From Planctomycetota bacterium (lineage in GTDB: Bacteria; Planctomycetota; GCA-002687715; DRQF01): 64,000 nucleotides of DNA. The position numbers and the translations under genes were made by a program. This document shows positions 16,856 to 24,371 of this stretch, in pieces; within the stretch, counting starts at the first letter, position 1, and each line of letters starts with the position of its first letter. The DNA lies in contig JACKGY010000009.1 in NCBI GenBank assembly GCA_020639295.1, forward strand, positions 124,001 through 188,000, read 5' to 3'. The notes beneath the pieces are model-generated. The model was not told where the DNA came from. It did no database searches and saw only the letters and a list, made by a program, of their open reading frames with translations.

Positions 16856-17061
16856 CGGGTTCGACCTTTCGGGGCCTTGATAATTCCGGGGGCAAGCCGC
16901 TTCGGGGACCGTACCATCCCCCGCTTCGGCCGCAAGGCCGGGGGCCTCGGAGGTCGAGGCGCGAGCGGCCGATCGGCCTGATCGCCACGAAGAGAAGCCG
17001 TTGAGCCTCGGGTCGCGTCGCGACCGGCCCACGGCCGTGAAACCTACCAGGGAGAATCGGC

Positions 17062-18090
17062 ATGAAGACCGCGAGCGCCCTCGTCCTCGCCCTGATCGTC
17101 GCCCTCGGCTGCAACCTGCAGCTCCGGGCCCAGGGTGTGATCGTCGAGACCAACCCGGCGAAGAAGACCACCAAGGCGATCAAGAAGAAGATCGAGGCCA
17201 GGATCGTCGAGCCGGGCAAGAAGGGGCAGATCGTGCTCCAGGGCCAGGACGGCGAGACCAAGATCATCGAACTCGAGGACATGGACGGCGCCCGCTGGGT
17301 CGATCTCGGCGACGGCCAGAAGGCCATGATCATGATCGAGACCATGGACTCCGACGAGGATTGCGGCGCCTGCGAACTCGAGACCGCGAAGCCGACGCTG
17401 AAGCTCCGCGCCCACATGCCCGACCACGAGCTGAAGAGCCACATGATCGTCATCGACGAGGATGGCGACGGGGACGAGGGCCAGATCGAATGCGACCTGG
17501 AAGGCCTCGATGAGCTCGCCCCGATGATCGGCCGGATCATGAAGCACGTCGACGTCGACAAGCTCGCTCCGATGCTGGGCCAGATCCTCGAGGTCCCGGA
17601 GGCCGACGTCCGCGCCTTCCACGACGGCATCGTCCATCACCTCGGCCAGGCTCATGGCCACGGCCCGATCGAGACCATCATCCGCAAGAAGATGGAGGCT
17701 GCCACCGACTGCCCGCCCTGCAAGTGCGAGTGCCCCTGTTGCGCGGCCGGCAAGTGCGGTCCGCGGGAGCAGGCCGCCATGCCCGGCCTGCCCGGCGTCG
17801 CCCGGCGTCGGATCATCGCCCGGCGCCTGGATGGCGAGACCGGCAAGCCCTACCAGGGCCCCGTCGCGCCGCTGCCCCTGCGCAGCTTCGCCATCAAGCA
17901 GGACGACGGCGGCCGGCGACGCATCCGCGTCCAGGACCTGAACGGCGGCCCCGAGGCCCTGGCGATCCCGGTTCCGACCCCGGCCCGGCCTGAGGTCGAC
18001 CTCGGCGAACTCGAGCAGCGCATCGAGCGCCTCGGCCGGGAGATGAACGCGCTCCAGAAGGAGCTGCGCGCCCTCCGCCGCAAGATCTGA
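17062..18090 (+). CDS. Secreted protein with a dense cysteine cluster
   Basis: A 342-residue exported protein: signal peptide about 1-23 (MKTASALVLALIVALG onward, cleavage after LRAQ). A beta-rich acidic part (about 45-150) has long runs of Asp/Glu and Met (KAMIMIETMDSDEDCGACE). The centre (about 218-235) holds a cluster CPPCKCECPCCAAGKC, nine cysteines in about 16 residues when the last is counted. A C-terminal coiled coil (about 310-342, LEQRIERLGREMNALQKEL) could drive oligomerisation. The cluster resembles metal-thiolate or disulfide-knot sequences; metal binding is a guess. The start follows a GGGAGAA ribosome-binding site. A strong hairpin ends the transcript. Confidence 0.85.
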   Translation: MKTASALVLALIVALGCNLQLRAQGVIVETNPAKKTTKAIKKKIEARIVEPGKKGQIVLQGQDGETKIIELEDMDGARWVDLGDGQKAMIMIETMDSDEDCGACELETAKPTLKLRAHMPDHELKSHMIVIDEDGDGDEGQIECDLEGLDELAPMIGRIMKHVDVDKLAPMLGQILEVPEADVRAFHDGIVHHLGQAHGHGPIETIIRKKMEAATDCPPCKCECPCCAAGKCGPREQAAMPGLPGVARRRIIARRLDGETGKPYQGPVAPLPLRSFAIKQDDGGRRRIRVQDLNGGPEALAIPVPTPARPEVDLGELEQRIERLGREMNALQKELRALRRKI

Positions 18091-18115
18091 TTCCTCTCCT
18101 TCCCTTCCCGTCCGC

Positions 18116-18151
18116 AGGAGGCGGTCCGACCACGACGTCGGGCCGCCTCCT
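18116..18151. terminator. Bidirectional hairpin terminator
   Basis: A 15-bp stem (AGGAGGCGG-t-CCGAC against GTCGG-g-CCGCCTCCT, one T.G wobble) with a 6-base loop lies between the convergent genes ending at 18090 and 18153. A pyrimidine-rich stretch flanks it on both sides. It can serve both directions. Confidence 0.75.
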
Positions 18152-18152
18152 C

Positions 18153-19811
18153 TCATTCGGGCTCGAGATCGAGATCGACACCGAGCCGGTCCCCGGGCGC
18201 GCCGTCGACCTCGAGGAGGATCGGCCGGAAGCCCTCGACCCGAAGTCTCAGGACCCGACGCCCGGCCGGCAGGGCGAGGCCGGGATGCGCGTCGAGCTCG
18301 AGCGACCCGTCCATCGCGTCGTCCAGCCGGATCCTCAGCAGACCGCGCCGGAGCGGCCGGGAGCCGACCAGGAAGCGGGGCTCCAGGATGCAGGCCCCGA
18401 GATGGTGCTCACCGAAAGCGATCCCGACCGGCGGTGGTTCGCGCCCCGTGACCACGAGCTGGACCTCGGTCCGGCAGGGTGATCCGACCACGCTGAACCG
18501 CGTCGAACCCTCGAACCAGGCCGGCCCGCTCGCGACCCGCTGGCGGGCGAAGGCCCGGACCTCGACCTCGGCGCCGAGCGGCGCCTGGAAGAATGACATC
18601 CCATCCGGGATCCCGTAGCTCGGGCGCGGAACCCAGCCCAGCTCGGGATGGCGCAGGTAGGCCTGCAGGCGGGCTGGATCCGTGGGCGTGCCGTCCGGCA
18701 GCAAGGCACGTAGCTTGATCTCGGCCTGCCGCGGCATGACGATCACGAGATCCTCCCGATCGGCCCGCAGCCGGCCGAGATCGACGCGGACGCGACCGTG
18801 ATCGTGATGGCGAACGTCGAGGACGACCCGTTCGAGATCGGGGAGGCCCGCGATCCGGAAGCCGCCACCGCGTTCGCTGTTGGTCCGACGGTGGTCGCGG
18901 AGGAGACGGAGTCCGGGCGCGATCAGGGCGCCCCCGTCGCCACCCGTGGCCACGAGTGTCGCGTCGTACAGACCGCGGCCGGTCTCGTCGACCACGCGAC
19001 CGCTGAGGACATGACCCCGATCGAGAGCGATGACCAGACCGTCACGGCGACCGTTGGCCTGGTCGAGGTGGACGACCTGCTCGACCTGGGCATGGCCCTC
19101 GGCCGCGGCGATGACGACCAGGCTCGTGACCTGGTCGCGGAGATCCTCGCGCAGGGCGACGAGATCGAACTCGCCCTTCTCGTCGGCGGTCTCGATCTCG
19201 ATCACGCTGCCGTCGAGCGCCTCGATCCGGATCGCGGCCCCAGGCAGACCGCGTCGGTCACGGGCATCGACCACGCGGCCTCGGAGCCGGGGCTCGGTCG
19301 AGAGGACGATCTCGCAGGCGAGGTCGCGATCGACGGGCTGCGGCGGCGACGGGTAGTCGCCGTTCACGATCGGCCGCCCGAAGACCGTGCAGACCCCGAA
19401 GCCGATCAGCTCGACCTGGTCGCCGACCCGGAGCTCCCAGCGATCGGCACCGAGATCGGTCATCGTGCGCCGGATCTCCTCGCCATCGGTACGGCGCAGG
19501 ATCGCCTCGACGTCGTCGACCCCGGCCGGCTCGGCGTCGTCGACGCGGAGTTGCACGACCAGCCGGTGGCCGATGGCCGCGACCGCGCCCTCCGGCGCCG
19601 GCGCCGGCGCGGTCGGTTCGTCCGAGGTCGGCGGGCCGGACGACGCCGGTTCCTGGGCGTGGCGGCGGGGCCGGAGTTCGGCGGTCGCCGTCACCTCATC
19701 CGGCCGGTCGCCGCGAAGGCGGGAGCTTCCGTCCCGGTCGCGGAACCAGAGGACGACGAGGACCAGGACCAGGACGAGGAGGAGGAGGCTGGTCGCGAGC
19801 CGGCGGGTCAT
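18153..19811 (-). CDS. Membrane-anchored carboxypeptidase-regulatory-like (beta-sandwich) protein, second of a pair
   Basis: A 552-residue protein. An N-terminal transmembrane helix (LLLLVLVLVLVVLWF, about 8-23) is followed by a low-complexity Pro/Ala linker (about 40-75), then several beta-sandwich repeats with the CarboxypepD_reg/SpaA-type turns: RGRVVDARDRRGLPGAAIRI (about 200) and SGRVVDETGRGLYDATLVA (about 290). These domains usually support surface proteins or bind ligands and have no catalysis. The start overlaps the stop of the upstream paralogue (ATGA), so the two proteins are made together, probably as a complex at the periplasmic face. Confidence 0.8.
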   Translation of the reverse strand: MTRRLATSLLLLVLVLVLVVLWFRDRDGSSRLRGDRPDEVTATAELRPRRHAQEPASSGPPTSDEPTAPAPAPEGAVAAIGHRLVVQLRVDDAEPAGVDDVEAILRRTDGEEIRRTMTDLGADRWELRVGDQVELIGFGVCTVFGRPIVNGDYPSPPQPVDRDLACEIVLSTEPRLRGRVVDARDRRGLPGAAIRIEALDGSVIEIETADEKGEFDLVALREDLRDQVTSLVVIAAAEGHAQVEQVVHLDQANGRRDGLVIALDRGHVLSGRVVDETGRGLYDATLVATGGDGGALIAPGLRLLRDHRRTNSERGGGFRIAGLPDLERVVLDVRHHDHGRVRVDLGRLRADREDLVIVMPRQAEIKLRALLPDGTPTDPARLQAYLRHPELGWVPRPSYGIPDGMSFFQAPLGAEVEVRAFARQRVASGPAWFEGSTRFSVVGSPCRTEVQLVVTGREPPPVGIAFGEHHLGACILEPRFLVGSRPLRRGLLRIRLDDAMDGSLELDAHPGLALPAGRRVLRLRVEGFRPILLEVDGAPGDRLGVDLDLEPE

Positions 19812-21502
19812 CGCGGGGCGATCCTCTCGGCCGGCCGCGGCCGGGCCTCGAGACCGAGACGGCTGCCGGGCTCGCCGACCACGAGGAAGCGCTGCGGCGC
19901 CTGGCCGGCGGCATTGAATTCGATCAGCTCGCCCGGCGCGACCAGGAAGTAGACGGTGCCGGGACCGAACTGCCAGTAGCAGCGGCCGGGGCCGAGGTCG
20001 ATCCGCTGGACTTCCTCGCCACCGGTGAGGGCCACGTCGACACTCACGCCCCAGGCGCAGTCGGGAGCGAGCCCGGCATCCGGCTCCGGTCCGGGTCGGG
20101 CGCTCCAGTCCTCGAGGTCGACGCGCGCGGCATCCTGAGCGACGGCCGGGTCCCAGCGCAGCCGACCACGTTGCCAGAGGCTCTCCCCGGCCTCGCCACG
20201 ACCCGGGCGCTGGGCGAAGATCAGCAGCTCCTCCTTGCGGCTCGCGCTGAGCAGGACGCGGCGGCGCCGATCGAGGAGATCGAGCGGCAGGACGCACCAG
20301 TCGCCGGCCGCGTCGATCCGGAACACGCGGACGACCTGATCGTCGAGCTCCGCCGCCATCGTGGAGCGGAGATCCAGCGTGACCAGGCGGCCACCTTCCG
20401 CCCGGAGAAGCAGGTCATCACGATCGTGGTCGAAGGCCTCGATCCGCTGCCGCAAGGGCATCAGCCACTCACCCTCGGCTCGCAGCTCGAGGCGACGACC
20501 GGCCGGAAGCCCCTCGAAGAGGAAACGGCCCTGCCCATCGGCCTGGGTCTCGTACCAGCCCTCGACCGCGCGCAGCGGCGCTCGTCCCGGTGCCGGTTCG
20601 AGGAGGAGGCGGAGGGCGAGACCGGCGCAGGGTGAGCCGCGCTCGTCGACCACCTGGCCGCCGAGCCGAAGGCCGGTCTCGAGCGCGATCTCGAGATTGG
20701 CGACCTGCTGATCGTCGCGGGGCAGGTCGACGGCGAGTACCCGTTCCACGTGGCCCGGGGCCTGCACGACCAGATCGAGCTGGAGCGGTCGGCTGAGGGC
20801 GTCGTGACGGAGGGCGGCGAGTTGGAAGGCGCCGAACTCGCCGCAGGTCGCGCGCCAGGGCTTGCGCAGATCGCCGCCCTTCACGGTCACGGTCGCGCCG
20901 GGGAGGAAGCGGCCGGTCGCGGCGTCCACGACCCGGCCGCTGATCGCGGGGGCCGAGGAAACCCTCAGCACGAGGTCGAAACCCTCCTCCGTCGGCTCGG
21001 GCTGGAGGAAGTAGTGGCCGGGAACGAAGGCGCCCGGCATGTCGTGGTCCGGGCCATTGAGCAGACGCAGACCGTCCACCTCGTAGTTCCGTGGCATGCG
21101 GAACAGGAAGAGGCCGGGCTCCTCGAAACGGCCGTGGAACAGCCGGCGCCAGTTCTTCTCGGTCTCGTGCGCGAGCAGCGAGACGTCGGCTCCGACCAGG
21201 GGCTTGCCGGTCTCGGCGATGCTGATGCGGGCGCGAACGAGATGGTGCTTCCGTTCCTCGTCGCTCTCTCCGTAGGGCACCCAGTCGTCGCCGTCGTCGG
21301 CTTGCCGGTAGCGCGGGCCGCCCCGCGTCCCGGCGCTGCGACGGATGTGACTCGTCGGGGCCGCGGCGCGGTCCGGTGTCTCGGCAGCCATGCCGTCGCC
21401 GTCGTCGGCCGCGTCGTCGAAGAGCGCGACGATGAACACCAGTCCGACGAGCCCGCAGAGGGCCAGGAGGAGGATGAGAGGACGAGCTGCCCGGACCTTC
21501 AT
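19808..21502 (-). CDS. Membrane-anchored carboxypeptidase-regulatory-like protein, first of a pair
   Basis: A 564-residue protein with an N-terminal transmembrane helix (PLILLLALCGLVGLVFIVAL, about 8-27), a disordered acidic linker, then beta-sandwich repeats: SGRVVDAATGRFLPGATVTV (about 188) and GGQVVDERGSPCAGLALRL (about 280). Architecture and turn motifs match the downstream gene, and both are transcribed together, so they look like diverged duplicates. The start lies 7 bases after a TATCCT box with no Shine-Dalgarno. Function unknown; a periplasmic scaffold or surface adhesin role is inferred. Confidence 0.8.
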   Translation of the reverse strand: MKVRAARPLILLLALCGLVGLVFIVALFDDAADDGDGMAAETPDRAAAPTSHIRRSAGTRGGPRYRQADDGDDWVPYGESDEERKHHLVRARISIAETGKPLVGADVSLLAHETEKNWRRLFHGRFEEPGLFLFRMPRNYEVDGLRLLNGPDHDMPGAFVPGHYFLQPEPTEEGFDLVLRVSSAPAISGRVVDAATGRFLPGATVTVKGGDLRKPWRATCGEFGAFQLAALRHDALSRPLQLDLVVQAPGHVERVLAVDLPRDDQQVANLEIALETGLRLGGQVVDERGSPCAGLALRLLLEPAPGRAPLRAVEGWYETQADGQGRFLFEGLPAGRRLELRAEGEWLMPLRQRIEAFDHDRDDLLLRAEGGRLVTLDLRSTMAAELDDQVVRVFRIDAAGDWCVLPLDLLDRRRRVLLSASRKEELLIFAQRPGRGEAGESLWQRGRLRWDPAVAQDAARVDLEDWSARPGPEPDAGLAPDCAWGVSVDVALTGGEEVQRIDLGPGRCYWQFGPGTVYFLVAPGELIEFNAAGQAPQRFLVVGEPGSRLGLEARPRPAERIAPR

Positions 21503-21601
21503 GGCAGGCAGGATAGCAGATGGCCGCGGCCGAAGCGGCGGGATTCATGTCCGCCGGAGAGGACGAAACGGGACCGGTCCGGCGACCGTCCCGGCGGGAG
21601 T

Positions 21602-23629
21602 TCAGCTCTCGCTGGAGCCGAACAGCCCCTTGAGGCGGGAGAGGTAGTCACCGACGACCTCGTCCTCGGCCGGACCCTGGGCGGCGGGGTCGACCAGCTC
21701 GATGTCCTGATCGCCGAGCTCCGCCAGGAAGCGTGAGGCTTCGCGTTCCTCGTCGCGGCCGTAGCGACGGCGCGTGCGGGCGAGGCTGAGGTAGAGCTCG
21801 CGGCGGGCCCGGGTCACGGCGACGTAGAAGAGGCGCCGCTCCTCGTCGATCGTGTCCAGGTTGTCGTCGTCGCCGAAGGAGTTCTTGTGGGGGAAGATGC
21901 CCTCCTCGAGACCGACCAGGAAGACCTGATCGTATTCGAGGCCCTTGGCGGCATGGACGGTCAGCATGGTGAGGCCGAAGTCCTCGTCGTCCTTCTTCGG
22001 GCGTTCGTCGAGCGCCAGGGACTCGAGATAGGCGGCGAGCACGCCTTCCCCACGATGCTTGTCCTCGAAGCTGCGGGCCAGCTCGAGTATCTGACCGAGG
22101 ACGTTCCAGCGCACCTGGGCATCGAGCTCGTCTCGCGCATCCATCTCCAGGTAGTTGCGGTAGTCGATCTTCTCGAGCAGGAGTTCGATGGCGTCGCCGA
22201 GGCGACCGGCCTCGGCCAGGTCTCGCACCTCGGTCATGGTGGCGCGGAACTCGGCGAGGCCACCTGCGGCCGGACCACGCAGCTCGCCTTCGAGCTCGCC
22301 GCTCAGGATCAGCTCGAAGGTGGCGCAGCGTCGGCGCGTCGCCTCCGCGATCAGCCGGTCCTGCGAACCGCGACCGATGCCGCGCGCGGGCGTGTTGATG
22401 ATGCGGAGCAGGGCTCCGTCGTCCATCGGGTTGGCGATGAGCTTGAGGTAGGCCAGGAGATCCTTGCACTCCCGCCGATCGAAGAGCGAGCGGGTGCCGA
22501 CGACCCGGTAGGGGATCTGGCGTTCGCGGAGGTAGACCTCGATCGCGTTCGACTGCTGGTTGGCGCGGAAGAGGATCGCCATGCTCTCCCAGGAGCGTCC
22601 CTTGGCCTTGAGCGCGGTCAGGCGCCCCATCAGGTGCAGGAGCTCGTCGCGTTCGTCCTCGGCGTGATGGAGCTCGATCGCCTTGCCCTCGCCGAGCGCG
22701 GACCAGAGCTCCTTCTTCATCCGCACCGTGTTGTTGCCGATGACCCGGTTCGCGGCTCGAAGGATGACGTTGGTGGAGCGGTAGTTCTGGGCCAGGGTGA
22801 CCACCTTCGCGCCCTGGTAGTGCTTGGCGAAGTCGAGGATGTTGCCGGCGCGCGCCCCGCGCCAGCCATAGATGCTCTGGTCATCGTCACCCACGACCAT
22901 GATGTTGCGGCGGGCACCCGCGAGGTGGCGGATGAACTCGTACTGGGTCGAATTCGTGTCCTGGTACTCGTCGACCATGAGGTAGCGGAAGCGGTCCCGA
23001 CACTGATCCAGCACGTCGGGGTGCTCGGCGAAGAGTTCGAGCCCGAGCATGATCATGTCGTCGAAGTCCATGACCTGACGCCGGCGCATCTCCTGCTGCA
23101 TGCTGCGGTAGGCGATGGCCAGCTTGATCTCGGCGTCGTCGCAGGCGGCCTCGAGCGCGCCGGCCGGATCGAGGCCGAGGTTCTTCCAGCTCGAGATCTG
23201 CCAGACGCCCCAGCGCGGCGAGATCTCCTTCTCGGAGATGCCGGTCTCGCGCAGGATCGCGCGCAACAGCGTGCTGCGCTCTTCCTCGTCGGCGATGCCG
23301 AAGTTCTTGCGATAGCCGAGCCGGTCGCCGTACTGACGGAGCAGACGGATCGCCAGGGAGTGGAAGGTGGAGATGGTCAGGACCGCGGCCGCGTCCTTGC
23401 CGACCATCGGCGCCACGCGCTCGCGCATCTCGCGCGCCGCCTTGTTGGTGAAGGTGACCGCGAGCACGTGCTCGGGGCGAACGCCTTCGGCGAGGAGGTG
23501 GGCGATGCGCACGGTGACCACGCGGGTCTTGCCGGTTCCGGCGCCGGCCAGGACCAGCAGGGGTCCGTCGCGATGACGCACGGCCTCGAGCTGCTGGGGG
23601 TTCAAACCCGCGAGCAGACGCTTGCTCAT
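21602..23629 (-). CDS. UvrD/Rep/PcrA-type DNA helicase
   Basis: A 675-residue superfamily 1A 3'-5' DNA helicase. Seen motifs: Walker A LVLAGAGTGKTRVV (about 26-39), Ia VTFTNKAAREM, II/Walker B VDEYQDTN, III GDDDQSIYGWRGA, IV NYRST, V LLTVHAAKGLEYDQVFLVGL and VI RLFYVAVTRARREL. It acts in repair, replication restart or removal of RecA. Length is that of Rep/PcrA. The start MSKRLLAGLNPQQ at 23629 is preferred because AGGA sits just upstream; a longer GTG start at 23671 adds 14 residues without a ribosome-binding site. PcrA and Rep cannot be separated by eye. Confidence 0.95.
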   Translation of the reverse strand: MSKRLLAGLNPQQLEAVRHRDGPLLVLAGAGTGKTRVVTVRIAHLLAEGVRPEHVLAVTFTNKAAREMRERVAPMVGKDAAAVLTISTFHSLAIRLLRQYGDRLGYRKNFGIADEEERSTLLRAILRETGISEKEISPRWGVWQISSWKNLGLDPAGALEAACDDAEIKLAIAYRSMQQEMRRRQVMDFDDMIMLGLELFAEHPDVLDQCRDRFRYLMVDEYQDTNSTQYEFIRHLAGARRNIMVVGDDDQSIYGWRGARAGNILDFAKHYQGAKVVTLAQNYRSTNVILRAANRVIGNNTVRMKKELWSALGEGKAIELHHAEDERDELLHLMGRLTALKAKGRSWESMAILFRANQQSNAIEVYLRERQIPYRVVGTRSLFDRRECKDLLAYLKLIANPMDDGALLRIINTPARGIGRGSQDRLIAEATRRRCATFELILSGELEGELRGPAAGGLAEFRATMTEVRDLAEAGRLGDAIELLLEKIDYRNYLEMDARDELDAQVRWNVLGQILELARSFEDKHRGEGVLAAYLESLALDERPKKDDEDFGLTMLTVHAAKGLEYDQVFLVGLEEGIFPHKNSFGDDDNLDTIDEERRLFYVAVTRARRELYLSLARTRRRYGRDEEREASRFLAELGDQDIELVDPAAQGPAEDEVVGDYLSRLKGLFGSSES

Positions 23630-23671
23630 TCGTTCCTCGTCTCGAGAGTCGAAGGTCAGGGCCACGCCCAC

Positions 23672-23925
23672 CGCCGCCGCGCGTCGCCCGCCAAGGGGCG
23701 CGGATTCTACCTGCTCGCCGGGCCAGGCAAAGGGCGAAGTCTCGCCCCTGCCGATGGCCGAAAGCTACGAGACAATTTTTCGCCGTCCGGTAATGGGAGT
23801 GGAAAGGCCTCTATAGCCTTCTTGGAGCGACGAGCTTCGCCTCGTCAGCTGCAACGTCCAACGACGCTGATCCTCGGTAGGTGATCTAACGGCGCGAGTC
23901 ATCTATCCGAGGTTCAGCGTTTTTT
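23672..23925 (+). ncRNA. Candidate small RNA ending at an orphan terminator
   Basis: The terminator at 23864-23925 has its U-tract only on the plus strand, yet no plus-strand gene lies upstream: the nearest is the divergent helicase. A plus-strand transcript must therefore start inside this intergenic region. Hairpins GGGCGA/TCGCCC (23732-23747) and GACGAG/CTCGTC (23829-23846) precede the terminator. The 5' end is not determined; the given start is only an outer bound. No match to 6S, SRP, RNase P or tmRNA cores was seen. Confidence 0.3.
23864..23925 (+). terminator. Intrinsic terminator with T6 tract, no upstream gene
   Basis: Stem ACGCTGA-t-CCTCGG-TAG pairs with CTA-t-CCGAGG-t-TCAGCGT (16 pairs, one T/T mismatch, one bulge) around a 22-base loop, followed directly by TTTTTT at 23920-23925. 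It is the only textbook Rho-independent terminator in the window. Confidence 0.7.
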
Positions 23926-23955
23926 ATTGCCCGCGCGTCATGCGCGCTGCCAAGT

Positions 23956-23986
23956 GAGGCGGCTCACGTTGAACGTGAGCCGCTTC
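23956..23986. repeat. 15-bp perfect-stem inverted repeat
   Basis: GAGGCGGCTCACGTT and AACGTGAGCCGCTTC flank a single G, pairing over 15 positions with one G.U wobble. It could be a stable RNA hairpin or a dyad-symmetric protein-binding site. TTCTGACCTTTCCCC follows, so it might also be a backup terminator. Confidence 0.6.
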
Positions 23987-24250
23987 TGACCTTTCCCCGC
24001 GAAGAGTCAGGTCTCACCGACGACTTGCGATCGTCGGGCCAACAACGCTGATCATGCCGCGAGTGAACGCGACATGCGCCAGAGCATATCGACCTTCAGC
24101 CCACCTCGTCCAAGAAAAAAGATCCTTCCTGGGCGCGACAACCCGTCGCAGCCGCGAATCCCCAGACCAGGGCCTCCGACAAGTCCCGCCGACTTGTCGC
24201 AAGGCCAATGAAAGAAGAGGCTTAGGGCCACAACACGGGTTCGGCCACGA

Positions 24251-24279
24251 TTGAAAGGCCGGGGCCGCTGTGGTAGTTT
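24251..24279 (+). promoter_or_regulatory. Sigma-70-type promoter for the lipoprotein gene at 24372
   Basis: TTGAAA (24251-24256), 17-base spacer, TAGTTT (24274-24279). It predicts a start near 24286 and a leader of about 86 bases before the GTG at 24372. Confidence 0.5.
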
Positions 24280-24294
24280 CCGGACCGCTGTAGC

Positions 24295-24341
24295 CGGGAC
24301 GAGGCCGCATCGACCTCCGGGTCGGGCGTGGCCGCGTCCCG
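24295..24341 (+). promoter_or_regulatory. Structured 5' leader before the lipoprotein gene
   Basis: CGGGACG (24295-24301) pairs with CGTCCCG (24335-24341), GGCC (24303-24306) with GGCC (24330-24333), and an inner hairpin CGACC/GGTCG closes at 24311-24324. The result is a long two-part hairpin inside the predicted leader, suggesting RNA-level control; no known riboswitch class is recognised. Confidence 0.4.
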
Positions 24342-24371
24342 AATCCTGGGCCCGGAGCGGGAAGGATCAGA

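Larger units (their letters stand above)
23630..24371. other. Long non-coding region with multiple hairpins
   Basis: About 740 bp without a credible gene and visibly richer in A/T than its surroundings. On the plus strand it holds hairpins at 23829-23846 (GACGAG/CTCGTC), an intrinsic terminator at 23864-23925, a 15-bp hairpin at 23956-23986, CATGcCGCG/CGCGaCATG at 24053-24076, GACAAGT/ACTTGTC at 24178-24198, a promoter at 24251-24279 and a structured leader at 24295-24341. At least part may be a small RNA gene. Confidence 0.6.

Noticed and set aside
17044..18156. 370-codon minus-strand frame opposite the Cys-cluster gene
   Set aside because: The plus frame has a signal peptide, ribosome-binding site and terminator; the minus product is low-complexity.
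23672..24371. tRNA, tmRNA, 6S, SRP or RNase P RNA in the hairpin-rich gap
   Set aside because: No GTTCGA T-loop, tmRNA tag, SRP GGAA loop or P4 sequence seen on either strand.
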